NCBI GenBank assembly: GCA_036264355.1 | Contig: DATARD010000009.1 | Coordinates: 1 to 39,166, forward strand | Source of the DNA: UBA5704 sp036264355 | Lineage (GTDB): Bacteria; Acidobacteriota; Thermoanaerobaculia; Multivoradales; UBA5704 | Direction of reading: 5' to 3' | Length of the DNA: 39,166 bases | In this document: positions 1-7,664 of the stretch, one piece after another | Position numbering within the stretch: position 1 is the first letter of the stretch | Layout of the letters: each line of letters opens with the position of its first letter | The notes under the pieces: model-generated | What the model saw: the letters and a program-made list of their open reading frames with translations, nothing else | Told to the model about the DNA's origin: nothing | Databases searched by the model: none | Translations under genes and position numbers: made by a program

Positions 1-1607
1 TCCATCGTCGGATATGCGACGAACATTCCGACCCACCAGGCCGACTGGGGATCACGGCCGGCTCCCAAGTGGCAGCTCGCGCAGTGGAGCTTCGAGCCGA
101 CATGATCGGGCACCAGCTCGTAGGTCTGGATCGCGACGCGATAGCCGGCCAGGACGTCGTTCCAGTTCGCGCGATCCCAGCTCGTCACCGGGCGGACCGG
201 CGGACGGATGATGCGCTCCGTCCGCGGCACGCGGTCCGGCGGCGGGCTGGTGGGATCCTGGTTCGGCAACGGAAAGGCGTCGTTCAAGGTGAAGGTGAAA
301 TCGGCGGAGACCCATTTGTCCGTGCGGTCGGTGCCGGCCACGGCGTGGCAGCCCATGCAGCTCGAGCTCTCCTGGATATAGGTTTCCAACGTCGTGTTGC
401 CGAGCAGGCGCGGGCGCACGTCGAAAACCGTGGACGGCTGCGTCGCCGTGCCGGCCGCCGGATACGGCCACTGGGTCGAGATCAGCTCATAGCGGCGCAG
501 CACCGAGCCTGTTTTCGTCAGTGCCTGCTGCATGTCGTGGTTCAAACGCGCGATGTCGTCCACCGCCTCCTCGGGGCGTTTGCAGTCGGGGCCTTGCGAG
601 GGGATCGGGATCAATCGCGTCGTCTGGTTCGGAAAGCCGGGATCACTCTGCCGGTTCGGGACACAGTCGCGGCAGGTGTTGCTGTGGAACGACGCCGGCG
701 CGCCGTGCGTAGAGATCACGTTATCCACCTGCTCGAAGGTGGACCAGATCCATTGCGGCGCGCTGGGCGTCTTGGTCATCAGATGAAAGCCCACCAGGCC
801 CATTTGCTGCCGCCGGCAGTCTTTGAGCGCTCCGCCGCCGGGCGACTCGCAGACACAGGCATTCGTGGTGAGAAAACGGTCCGCCGCGCTGCCGTCCACC
901 TCGCGCCAGGCGGCCTTGGCGATCTGCGATCCGGCGGGAAAATGGATCACCGTCGCCTTGCTTTGAATCGTGCCGTCCCACCAACCGTTCTTGACGATCT
1001 CGTCAAACGCAGTCCGGTTCACCCGGATCTCATAGCGCACGCGGCGGCCGTCCTGATCGGTGAGCGTGCCCGGCCGGGTGCCGTCGGCATAGGTCGGCTG
1101 CACCGCGCCGTCGAGGACGTCCGCCACCTTTTGATCGCGCACCAGGAGCTTCTCCGCGCCCACGCAGGCCGCGGGCATCGCCTCGGGCGCGTCCCACGGC
1201 TCCGGCGGCAACGGTTTGCCATCCTTCTCGCGGAAGACCTCGCCGATCTCCTTCCACGTCTCCCACACCCGCGGCCCGGCAGCCGTGAGCGGCTTGGCCG
1301 GATCGGGCTCGCCCCGCTTGCCGCGCAAGGCCGGCCAGTCGAGAGCGATCAGCATCTGCCAGGAGAAGAGATCCGAAGCCCGCTGCCGGACGTAGAGCTC
1401 CGACTGTTGGAGCCCGCCCTGCACGTCGGGCGGCAGGTAACAACTGATCTGGGGACTCCGCAGATCGACGCCGCAGACCTTGGGGAGCGGCACCTCCGGC
1501 CCTTTGCAGACCGGACCGACGCCAGCCGGAACACCAGCCGGAGCCGTGGCAGTGAGCGCGGCAGCGGCGAGCACGAGGGGACAGACCCAGCGCACGAATC
1601 TGATCAT
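1..1607 (-). CDS. Secreted cytochrome c-type protein with two CXXCH sites (3' end outside window)
   Basis: The frame is open from an ATG at 1607 to the window edge, at least 535 codons with no stop. The N-terminus is a typical signal peptide (MIRFVRW followed by a hydrophobic Ala/Leu stretch ending near residue 25), so the product is exported. Two c-type heme sites are visible: CMGCH at residues 417-421 and CASCH at 509-513. Several other cysteines (for example the CRDC near residue 300) lie in the long N-terminal part, which I do not recognise. It is probably a periplasmic or cell-surface electron carrier or cytochrome-linked oxidoreductase; the heme count may rise beyond the window. The start lies 9 bp after the stop of the upstream minus-strand hydroxylase/glycosyltransferase gene, so the two may be cotranscribed. 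The heme sites are seen directly; the redox role is inferred. Confidence 0.8.
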   Translation of the reverse strand, partial: MIRFVRWVCPLVLAAAALTATAPAGVPAGVGPVCKGPEVPLPKVCGVDLRSPQISCYLPPDVQGGLQQSELYVRQRASDLFSWQMLIALDWPALRGKRGEPDPAKPLTAAGPRVWETWKEIGEVFREKDGKPLPPEPWDAPEAMPAACVGAEKLLVRDQKVADVLDGAVQPTYADGTRPGTLTDQDGRRVRYEIRVNRTAFDEIVKNGWWDGTIQSKATVIHFPAGSQIAKAAWREVDGSAADRFLTTNACVCESPGGGALKDCRRQQMGLVGFHLMTKTPSAPQWIWSTFEQVDNVISTHGAPASFHSNTCRDCVPNRQSDPGFPNQTTRLIPIPSQGPDCKRPEEAVDDIARLNHDMQQALTKTGSVLRRYELISTQWPYPAAGTATQPSTVFDVRPRLLGNTTLETYIQESSSCMGCHAVAGTDRTDKWVSADFTFTLNDAFPLPNQDPTSPPPDRVPRTERIIRPPVRPVTSWDRANWNDVLAGYRVAIQTYELVPDHVGSKLHCASCHLGAGRDPQSAWWVGMFVAYPTM

Positions 1608-1616
1608 GATCGATCC

Positions 1617-3938
1617 TCAAACGGGAAGCGTCTCGACCGCCGGCGCGAGGATCAGCCCCGCCTCTTCGAGCAGGTCGAGCTCCGCGGCGGTGAAGGACGT
1701 CAGGCGATGGTACAGCGCATCGAGCTCGCGCCCGATGACGGCGGGATCGGCCGGATCGCTATCGCCGACTGAACGCAGAAGTGCCAGCGCCGCCTCTTCG
1801 GCCGGGCAGGGCGCGAACGGCCGCGGACCCGCGGCGCCTGCGGCGGCGATGCCGAGATACTTGGCGCGGAACTCCTCCGGCGTCGGACGGTGGAGGTGGA
1901 GAATCGAGGGGCCGGCCAGCATGGATTGGGCCTCACCGGCCGCCGCTTCGGCGAGGTGCCAGCCGTGTACGCCCGCCGCGGCCAGGCCGTGGACGACGGC
2001 GACCGCGGACTTGCCGTTGGTATAGCCGGTGAAATAGGGCCGCGGGTCGGTCTGCGCCATCCGCAGGGCGACGACGAGCGCCTGCCAGCCGCCAGATCCG
2101 AGGCGCGCCGCGGCCAGACGGGGGTTGACCTTGAAGCGCGGCGGCGCTCCCGGCCGCCAGGGCAGGAGCAACTCGTGGTTGACGTAGCGCAGGAGCACGC
2201 GGCCGGCGGCCGACGCGGCGGCGAAGTGGTCGTGCAGGGTCGCGCCACCGCGGCCGTCGCCTTCGAGATGGAGCCACTCGTCGGCGTCGAGGTGAAGGAG
2301 CCAGTCGAGAGGCGCGCCACCCAGCTCGCCGGTTTTAGCGGCGGCGAGCGCCGCGCTGGCGTTCAACGCCTGGCGCGCGGCGACGGCGAAGGAGGCGGCG
2401 CCGGCCTCGGCCCATGCAACGATCTGCTCGCGCTGCGGCAACTGCGGCAGCCCGGGCCAACGCGTCGCCTTGACCTCGGCGCCGGACCACACGGTCAGCT
2501 GCTCCGCCGGATAGCGAGCCCGCAACCGCGCCGCGTCGGCCGCCTCGGCCGGCTCCTCCAGATGATCGAAAACGAGCACCAGGTGGTCCGGACCCAGGGC
2601 ATCGACATGGTGCTCACACCAGCGGTCCAGCATCGCGCCGCCGCGGTAGACGGTGGCGACGAGCCCGACCCGCGGCCGGACGGAGCCCTTGCGCCAGGTC
2701 ACGGTCTTCCCGGCTGCCTGCTGATCGTCCAGCTCGCAGACCACGAGCACGCCCGGCGGAAGCTGCGGATCGGCGATCGCCTGGAGAGCGTCCGTCGCCG
2801 TGAGGCTGGGAATCGCGCCGCGCTGCGGCGCGCCGGTCGCGGCTGGAGAACGACCGTCCTGGAACCACAGGGTCAGCGCCCAGCGGGCAGGCCCCTCCTG
2901 GAGGGGCAGCACCTGGTGGGGAACGGCGCGAGAGTCGAAGAGCACCGCCGAGCCGCCGCGCGGCGTGAGCCGGGCATCCGGCGGCTCGGAGAGGGCGGCG
3001 CCCGGCAACCACAGAGCCAGCTCGCCTCCGACACACGCACGGCCGGGGGGATTGAGATAGACCACGCAGGTCAACGCCCGCCCGTTGTCCTCGCCGCCGC
3101 CGGGCCCCCCTCCAGGATTATCCAGATGCGGGCGGTAGCCGGCCGACGGCGCCGGGTAGCGGGCCAGCATCGCCTTGACGGGCGCCTGGAGCGGCCGGCC
3201 CTGGAACGACTCCAGGACTCCCCCGCCGAACCGCTCGAGGAGCCACTGGACGAGGACCGCCAGCCGTGGCGCCGCGGCGAGGACCTGCGGCTCGCGCCCG
3301 GTCAGGTAGTCCACGTCGTCCGAACGCTGCGGCGCCTTCTCCCCCGTTCTGCCGACGGCGCCGCGTTCGAGCCGCAGCCGGCCCGCGGCATGAGCCTCCT
3401 CGATCTCCCGCGCGATCTCGTCCAGTGCCTGCGGGGAAATCAGATGCGGATAGACGGTCCAACCGGGTCTGTCCGAGCCGTCTCCGCTTGAAGCCAATCT
3501 GCCCACGCCCTCCTCCAGAGCGGCCCACAGCTCCTCGCCAACCGTGGGGAGTGGCAGCGGCAGCCACCAGAGCGGCCTGTCCGGGCTCCAGACGTCCGCC
3601 GCGTGGAGATCCGCTTCGAGCCGCGCGAGCTGCTCCCGCAGGGTGACGGGGGTGAGCCAGGACACGGCGCCGGCCGCGGCCGTCCGCTGTGCCAGACCGA
3701 GCAAAGCCGCGGGGCTCGGCGGAGCGCCGGAGCCGGCTCCCTGCGGTCCGCTCCGGATCAGCAGCGCCAGCTCATAGGCGAAAGCGACATGGAGGTCCTC
3801 CGGGCTCGCCCGCCACAGCTCCTCCGCCACCAGCTCCGGCCCGGCCATCGAGCGCTCCAGCGCGGCCAGGAGACGCGGCAGGTCCCGGGCGATGGACAGC
3901 GAATCCGGAGTCGAAGAGGGGGGATGGGCGTCGTGCAT
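1617..3938 (-). CDS. 2OG-Fe(II) oxygenase / glycosyltransferase fusion protein
   Basis: The protein has 773 residues from an ATG at 3938; longer in-frame starts would run into the divergent gene. The first 150 residues are unrecognised. Residues about 160-365 look like a prolyl-4-hydroxylase-type 2-oxoglutarate/Fe(II) dioxygenase: HxD at H271/D273 (YRPHLDN), a VVYLNPP strand, distal His H341 (VPHQVLP) and a candidate 2OG-binding Arg R352 (RWALTLWF). Residues about 420-700 look like a GT2/GT92-type glycosyltransferase: LVATVYRGG start, acidic metal-binding LDADEW (D551, D553) and a distal HLHRPTPEEF stretch. No signal peptide is seen. By family knowledge the first domain hydroxylates a protein or small molecule and the second transfers a sugar, so hydroxylation followed by O-glycosylation is an attractive inference; the substrate is unknown. 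It is divergent from the flavoprotein gene at 4003, with a 64-bp gap, and lies upstream of the cytochrome gene on the same strand. Confidence 0.8.
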   Translation of the reverse strand: MHDAHPPSSTPDSLSIARDLPRLLAALERSMAGPELVAEELWRASPEDLHVAFAYELALLIRSGPQGAGSGAPPSPAALLGLAQRTAAAGAVSWLTPVTLREQLARLEADLHAADVWSPDRPLWWLPLPLPTVGEELWAALEEGVGRLASSGDGSDRPGWTVYPHLISPQALDEIAREIEEAHAAGRLRLERGAVGRTGEKAPQRSDDVDYLTGREPQVLAAAPRLAVLVQWLLERFGGGVLESFQGRPLQAPVKAMLARYPAPSAGYRPHLDNPGGGPGGGEDNGRALTCVVYLNPPGRACVGGELALWLPGAALSEPPDARLTPRGGSAVLFDSRAVPHQVLPLQEGPARWALTLWFQDGRSPAATGAPQRGAIPSLTATDALQAIADPQLPPGVLVVCELDDQQAAGKTVTWRKGSVRPRVGLVATVYRGGAMLDRWCEHHVDALGPDHLVLVFDHLEEPAEAADAARLRARYPAEQLTVWSGAEVKATRWPGLPQLPQREQIVAWAEAGAASFAVAARQALNASAALAAAKTGELGGAPLDWLLHLDADEWLHLEGDGRGGATLHDHFAAASAAGRVLLRYVNHELLLPWRPGAPPRFKVNPRLAAARLGSGGWQALVVALRMAQTDPRPYFTGYTNGKSAVAVVHGLAAAGVHGWHLAEAAAGEAQSMLAGPSILHLHRPTPEEFRAKYLGIAAAGAAGPRPFAPCPAEEAALALLRSVGDSDPADPAVIGRELDALYHRLTSFTAAELDLLEEAGLILAPAVETLPV

Positions 3939-4002
3939 CAGACCCGATTCTAACGTGACGGACCCAACCTTTCTCCCTGGCTTCCGTATACATTGTGGGG
4001 CT

Positions 4003-5355
4003 ATGCGCACCATCGCGATTGTCGGAGCCGGCCAGGCCGGGCTGCTACTCGGGTTCGGATTGCTCGCGAAAGGGTGCAAAGTCACCCTGGTGGCCGAGCA
4101 CTCCGCCGACGAGGTCTTCCACGGCCGTCTCGGCGTCACCGCCGGTCTCTTCGCCACCGCGATCTCCCATGAACGCGAGCTCGGCCTCGACCTCTGGGCC
4201 GACACGGCGCCGCTCATTGACGGCGTCCACATCGATTTCTGCATCCAGCCGCGCAACCTCCTGCTGACCGTGGAAGGACGTTTCGGCGGACCCTGCCGCG
4301 CCATCGATCACCGCCTCAAGCTGTCGACCTGGATGCGCGAATTCGAGCACCGGGGCGGCCGCCTCATCCTCCGCTCCGTCCAGGAGGCCGATCTCGACGA
4401 GCTCGCCGCCTCGCACGACGCGGTGTTCGTCGCCATCGGCAAAGCGACCCTGAGCGGCATCTTTCCCCGCGACGACGCGCGCAGCTTCTTCAACAAACCG
4501 GAGCGCAACCTCGTCGCCCTGACAGTCTCCGGGATACGGCGTTGGGAGAACATCCCCTTCCAAAACCCGGCCAAATTCACCATCACGGCCGGGCTCGGAG
4601 AGATCTTCTGGATCCCCTTTCTGGGCCGGCACGGCGAGCCCTGCTTCAGCGTCGTCTTCGAAGGCGTCCCGGGCTCCGGCCTGGACCGCTTCGGCGCCCT
4701 TCGCACCGCCGAGGAAGCGCTGGCCACCGCGCGCGCAGTGGTCGCCGAATTCGCGCCCTGGGAGAGCGCCACCCTGGCGGCGGCGCGGATGATCGACGAC
4801 CTTGCCTGGAACGCCGGAGCCCTTTCCTGCGTGGTCCGCCGTCCGACCGCCCGCCTCCCCTCGGGCCGCGCCGTCTTCGGACTCGGCGACACCGTCACCG
4901 TCTACGATCCGGTGAGCGCGCAGGGCGCCAACAGCGCCGCCAAGATGGCGCATGGCCTGGCGCAAGCCGTTGCGGAACGGGGAAACGAGCCGCTCGACGC
5001 AGCCTGGATGGAGAGTTGGTTCGAGGGTTACTGGGAACGCCACGCCCGGCCGATGACCGAGTTCAACCGCATCATGCTCCTGCCGCTCCAGCCGCCGGCC
5101 ATCGAGATCGTCCTCGCCGCCTCGCGCTCGCGAGCGGTCGGCGACCAATTCATCGCCTCCTTCGACGATCCCGCGCGCTACTTCCCCTGGCTGGACGACA
5201 TGGCGGAAGCCCGCCGCTTCATCGCAAGTCAAACCGGTCACCCCTGGCTCCGGACCGCCGCCACCGCCCGCCTCGCCGTCGGCCTCCCCCAAGTGGCGCA
5301 CAAGCTCGGCCTGCGCAAGATCCCCGCAACGCCACCTATCTATCGCGGCTCCTGA
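4003..5355 (+). CDS. Styrene/indole monooxygenase-like FAD-dependent oxygenase (StyA family)
   Basis: The protein has 450 residues. The ATG at 4003 is chosen because the dinucleotide-binding motif GAGQAG (G8, G10, G13) then falls at the very N-terminus as in the family; upstream in-frame starts overlap the divergent gene. The order of conserved blocks matches StyA-type monooxygenases: early Rossmann motif, a Rx-VD/ID-HRLK segment near residue 105 (RAIDHRLKLSTWM), a VAIGK segment, the FGLGDTVTVYDPVSAQGANSAAKMA block near residues 290-320, and a C-terminal helical region. StyA enzymes epoxidise styrene or indole using FADH2 supplied by a separate reductase (StyB). No reductase gene is visible here, so reduced flavin would come from elsewhere or the substrate differs. 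A TATACA hexamer at 3987-3992 sits 10 bp before the start codon, but no convincing -35 is seen. The 3' end overlaps the convergent membrane protein gene by 16 bp. Confidence 0.8.
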   Translation: MRTIAIVGAGQAGLLLGFGLLAKGCKVTLVAEHSADEVFHGRLGVTAGLFATAISHERELGLDLWADTAPLIDGVHIDFCIQPRNLLLTVEGRFGGPCRAIDHRLKLSTWMREFEHRGGRLILRSVQEADLDELAASHDAVFVAIGKATLSGIFPRDDARSFFNKPERNLVALTVSGIRRWENIPFQNPAKFTITAGLGEIFWIPFLGRHGEPCFSVVFEGVPGSGLDRFGALRTAEEALATARAVVAEFAPWESATLAAARMIDDLAWNAGALSCVVRRPTARLPSGRAVFGLGDTVTVYDPVSAQGANSAAKMAHGLAQAVAERGNEPLDAAWMESWFEGYWERHARPMTEFNRIMLLPLQPPAIEIVLAASRSRAVGDQFIASFDDPARYFPWLDDMAEARRFIASQTGHPWLRTAATARLAVGLPQVAHKLGLRKIPATPPIYRGS

Positions 5356-5843
5356 AAGCCAAAAAGGGTCGTGATCGCCGTCACCGCTGTCCACACGTGC
5401 AGAATCGTGTGCTCGAGATTTGGCAGGATCGGCCCCCGTCCAAGCGGCCACGGAGTGATCGTCTTCCTGTGCAGCCGCACATGCCGCTCGGTCCAATCCG
5501 CGAGAGCATCCTTCTGTCCGAAGCTCGTGGTGGCCACCGAAAGCAGGACGTTGTACAGTCCCAGCCAGCGACCGGAAGGTGCCGTGACGTAAGGAATCCA
5601 CCAGATCACGATCTCGAAGAACAGCAGGACGAAGTAATAGACCACCCCATAGAGCATCAAGCCGCGGATTCCCAGCGCGAATCCGATGGGCGCCAAGCCC
5701 ATCAGGACCGCATTGAGGCCAGCCTCGGCCAGACGCTCACCGCGGGATGAATTCCGAACGCCGTTGAACGGATGGAGATCCACCAGCGTCGTGATCTGGT
5801 GGTAGGCAAGCAGGAGAAGCTGGCAGACGAGCGCGGCGCGCAT
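5340..5843 (-). CDS. Uncharacterised membrane protein with four or so TM segments
   Basis: The gene encodes 167 residues from an ATG at 5843, preceded by GAGAGGA at good spacing. Hydrophobic segments are visible at about residues 3-20, 43-62, 64-85 and 97-110, with a further C-terminal one near 145-163. A conserved-looking basic region (RHVRLHRKTITPWPLGRG) separates the later segments. I do not recognise the family. The gene is convergent with, and overlaps by 16 bp, the StyA-like gene. Upstream of its start lies the 21-bp-period tandem array, so any promoter would lie close to or inside repeat DNA. Confidence 0.7.
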   Translation of the reverse strand: MRAALVCQLLLLAYHQITTLVDLHPFNGVRNSSRGERLAEAGLNAVLMGLAPIGFALGIRGLMLYGVVYYFVLLFFEIVIWWIPYVTAPSGRWLGLYNVLLSVATTSFGQKDALADWTERHVRLHRKTITPWPLGRGPILPNLEHTILHVWTAVTAITTLFGFQEPR

Positions 5844-5947
5844 GGATTGTCCTCTCGGGTAAGTGCGCAGGTGATCGGCCTGTCCGGACCCGCGGACCTC
5901 TTGGCCCGGATCCGCTCCGCCGCGAGCCCAGTCTGCCCCGGACTCAG

Positions 5948-6136
5948 CTCAATCTACCCCAGGCCAGGCTCAATCTATCCCAGGGTTGGCTCAATCCACC
6001 CCAGGGCAGGCTCAACCCGGACGAGGACGGGTTCAATCCGGACGAGGGTAGGTTCGATCCACCCCAGGGCAGGCTCAACCCGCCCGAGGGCCGGTTCAAT
6101 CCGGAAGAGGGCCGGTTCAATCCGCCCGGGGGGCCG
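5948..6136. repeat. Tandem array 1A: nine 21-bp units
   Basis: Nine consecutive 21-bp units, written from the phase CTCAATCTACCCCAGG..., fill this stretch without any length change. One more degenerate unit is visible just before it (5927-5947). On the plus strand one frame reads as heptapeptides of the type LNPPQGR/FNPDEGR; on the minus strand a frame reads WIEPALG/RVEPALG. Unit differences are mostly single substitutions. The array sits upstream of the minus-strand membrane protein gene and runs without a gap into array 1B. Confidence 0.95.
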
Positions 6137-6451
6137 ATCGGGCGTCCCTCTCGCTTTGACGACCGTCTGCCTGACTTGATTGGGCGTCCATCTCATTTGG
6201 ACGACCGTCCGCCTAACTTGATCAGGCGTCCCTCTCACTTGGACGACCGTCCGCCTGACTTGATTGGGCGTCCATCTCATTTGGACGACCGTCCGCCTGA
6301 TTTGATTGGGCGTCCCTCTCGTTTGGACGACCGTCCGCCTGACTTGATCGGGCGTCCCTCTTACTTGGACGACCGTCTGCCTGACTTGATCGGGTGTCCG
6401 CCTGACTTGATTAGGCGTCCTCCTCACTTGATCGAGCGTTCGCCTCTGCCA
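6137..6451. repeat. Tandem array 1B: 21-bp units in alternating A/B pairs (42-bp higher-order period)
   Basis: Fifteen 21-bp units follow array 1A in the same phase. Twelve form six alternating pairs: type A (ATYGGGCGTCCMTCTCAYTTG) then type B (GACGACCGTCCGCCTGACTTG), so the higher-order period is 42 bp; the last three units are A/B hybrids or degenerate. One plus-strand frame is open across both arrays and ends at TGA 6455-6457 (heptapeptides LIGRPSH/LDDRPPD), with several unit differences at third codon positions. However, that frame has no ATG, GTG or TTG before 6176, and no ribosome-binding site is seen. I therefore annotate repeat DNA, not a gene. Confidence 0.95.
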
Positions 6452-6474
6452 GACTGAGGCCGACGTCATCCGGA

Positions 6475-6540
6475 CCGAAGCATGTACTGGCACATCCACT
6501 CGACGTACCGGGGCAACCAGCCATTGCCCCGGTGCTTCGG
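6475..6540. other. Nested inverted repeats, possible terminator of the toxin gene
   Basis: A 9-bp perfect inverted repeat (CCGGGGCAA 6508-6516, TTGCCCCGG 6524-6532, 7-nt loop) is enclosed by an 8-bp one (CCGAAGCA 6475-6482, TGCTTCGG 6533-6540). It lies 21 bp past the stop of the minus-strand toxin-mdh fusion gene and just beyond the 21-bp array. No T-tract follows on either strand, so it is either a factor-assisted terminator or a boundary structure of the array or of the duplicated segment. Confidence 0.5.
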
Positions 6541-6560
6541 TCTTAACTTTGGGTCGGCGC

Positions 6561-6790
6561 TCAGAATTTCGGCAGCGCCGTGACCAGCTCGTGGACGGCG
6601 TCGGCGGATTTCTGGAGCTGGGCTTTTTCGTCGGCGGAGAGGTCGAGCTCGATGACCTTTTCCATGCCTTTGCGGCCGAGGAGGGCCGGGACTCCGACGA
6701 AGAGGTCCTTCAATCCGTATTCGCCGTTCAGGTAGACGGCCCAGGGGAGGATCTTCTTTTTGTCGTGGAGGATGGCCGCCACCATCTCGA
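6561..6790 (-). repeat. Direct repeat copy 1: duplicated 3' end of mdh
   Basis: About 230 bp here align without gaps to 7435-7664, offset 874 bp, with roughly 13 mismatches counted by eye. This copy forms the 3' end of the toxin gene. About seven of the differences are synonymous and three codons change the amino acid, so the copies are not a very recent exact duplication. Confidence 0.95.
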
Positions 6791-7106
6791 CAAAATCGAA
6801 CTGCTGGAAGGCCGCTTCGATCTCGGCCAAGCTGGCCAGGAAAAGCGCTTCCAACTCCGCATTGCTGATGTTGCCGGTCGAGACGAGCAAAAGCTTGCGG
6901 GGGCGTCGCTGCAAATGGAACGAGCTGACGAAGTCCTCGTCTTTGGTGACCACGATGTATTGCTCGCGGACCGAGAGCTCGTTGATGATGCTGTCCGGCG
7001 TCCGGTTGCGGAGCAGGAGATCGAGCGTATGGGTGGCCTCGAAACCCTCTTGCCTCAAGCAGCGCGCCAGCCGGCGAGGCAGTTGAGCGTCGACAAGGAA
7101 TCTCAT
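6561..7106 (-). CDS. DUF5615 PIN-like toxin fused in frame to a duplicated malate dehydrogenase C-terminus
   Basis: The frame encodes 181 residues. Residues 1-107 match a DUF5615 PIN-like nuclease: MRFLVDAQLP with an early Asp (D6), TPDSIINE, and VVTKDEDF carrying further acidic residues. Residues 108-181, starting at MVAAILHDKKK, are the last 74 residues of the neighbouring malate dehydrogenase with three substitutions (Trp for Cys, Tyr for Phe, Gln for Ala). A normal DUF5615 protein would end about where the junction lies, so the toxin's own last residues have been replaced. The ATG at 7106 overlaps the antitoxin stop by 4 bp (ATGA-type overlap), implying translational coupling. DUF5615 proteins are presumed RNases of type II toxin-antitoxin pairs. 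Whether the fusion is active, or the tail simply supplies a stop codon, cannot be told from sequence. Confidence 0.85.
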   Translation of the reverse strand: MRFLVDAQLPRRLARCLRQEGFEATHTLDLLLRNRTPDSIINELSVREQYIVVTKDEDFVSSFHLQRRPRKLLLVSTGNISNAELEALFLASLAEIEAAFQQFDFVEMVAAILHDKKKILPWAVYLNGEYGLKDLFVGVPALLGRKGMEKVIELDLSADEKAQLQKSADAVHELVTALPKF

Positions 7107-7333
7107 GCAACGAGCGGGACGACTCGTTTGACCTGGCTCAGCCGCAGGGCATATTCCAGAGCCGCCAAGACGTCCTCTCGTTCAAGATCCTCGTAGTCGG
7201 CCAGAATGTCTTCGGTGGTCATCCCTGAGCTGAGCAGCTCGAGGATCGTCTCCACGGGATAGCGCAGACCTCGGATCGACGGCTTTCCGTGACAGATTTC
7301 GGGGTCGATGACGATACGATCGAGGAGACTCAT
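7103..7333 (-). CDS. DUF433 family antitoxin
   Basis: The gene encodes 76 residues from the ATG at 7333, which has AGGTGG six bases upstream; a GTG at 7342 would add three residues but lies inside that site. The protein carries the DUF433 pattern: RIVIDPEICHGKPSIRG near residues 6-22, RYPVETILELLSSGMT and a helical C-terminus (EDILADYEDL, then an Ala/Leu-rich helix). DUF433 is a small HTH-like family usually paired with DUF5615 PIN-like toxins, as here, and presumed to neutralise the toxin and repress the operon. The gene lies between the intact mdh and the toxin on the same strand, beyond a hairpin terminator. Confidence 0.85.
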   Translation of the reverse strand: MSLLDRIVIDPEICHGKPSIRGLRYPVETILELLSSGMTTEDILADYEDLEREDVLAALEYALRLSQVKRVVPLVA

Positions 7334-7390
7334 GGATTCCACCTACTGACTGGTGATAGCACCCGCCAAGGCGCATCCCGAATCAACACG

Positions 7391-7425
7391 CCCCCTTCTC
7401 CGATTGGCCGGAAAGGAGAAGGGGG
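7391..7425 (-). terminator. Hairpin terminator after mdh
   Basis: A perfect 11-bp inverted repeat (CCCCCTTCTCC 7391-7401, GGAGAAGGGGG 7415-7425) with a 13-nt loop starts 10 bp past the mdh stop. On the minus strand the stem is followed by CGTGTTGATT, only mildly T-rich. It probably separates icd-mdh transcription from the antitoxin-toxin pair. Confidence 0.6.
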
Positions 7426-7434
7426 CCGGAGTCT

Positions 7435-7664
7435 TCAGAACTTCGGCAGCGCCGTGACCAGCTCGTGGACGGCGTCGGCGGATTTCTGGAGAGCTGCTTT
7501 TTCGTCGGCGGAGAGGTCGAGCTCGATGACCTTTTCCATGCCTTTGCGGCCGAGGAGGGCCGGGACGCCGACGAAGAGATCCTTGAGGCCGTATTCGCCG
7601 TTCAGGAAGACGGCGCAGGGGAGGATCTTCTTTTTGTCGTGCAGGATGGCCGCCACCATGTCGA
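7435..7664 (-). repeat. Direct repeat copy 2: 3' end of the intact mdh
   Basis: This is the partner of 6561-6790. It contains the last 74 codons and stop of mdh. The 644 bp between the two copies hold only the mdh terminator, the DUF433 gene and the toxin part of the fusion gene. Confidence 0.95.

Noticed and set aside
3961..4002. Sigma-70 promoter in the spacer between the divergent genes at 3938 and 4003
   Set aside because: TATACA at 3987-3992 looks like a -10, but no -35 at 16-18 bp is recognisable and the start codon would be almost leaderless; mentioned only in the gene entry.
5948..6499. CRISPR array or protein gene in array 1
   Set aside because: Units are contiguous with no unique spacers and no cas genes, so it is not CRISPR. 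The open frames on both strands arise because 21 is a multiple of three; the most plausible plus-strand frame lacks a standard start over its first part and a ribosome-binding site.
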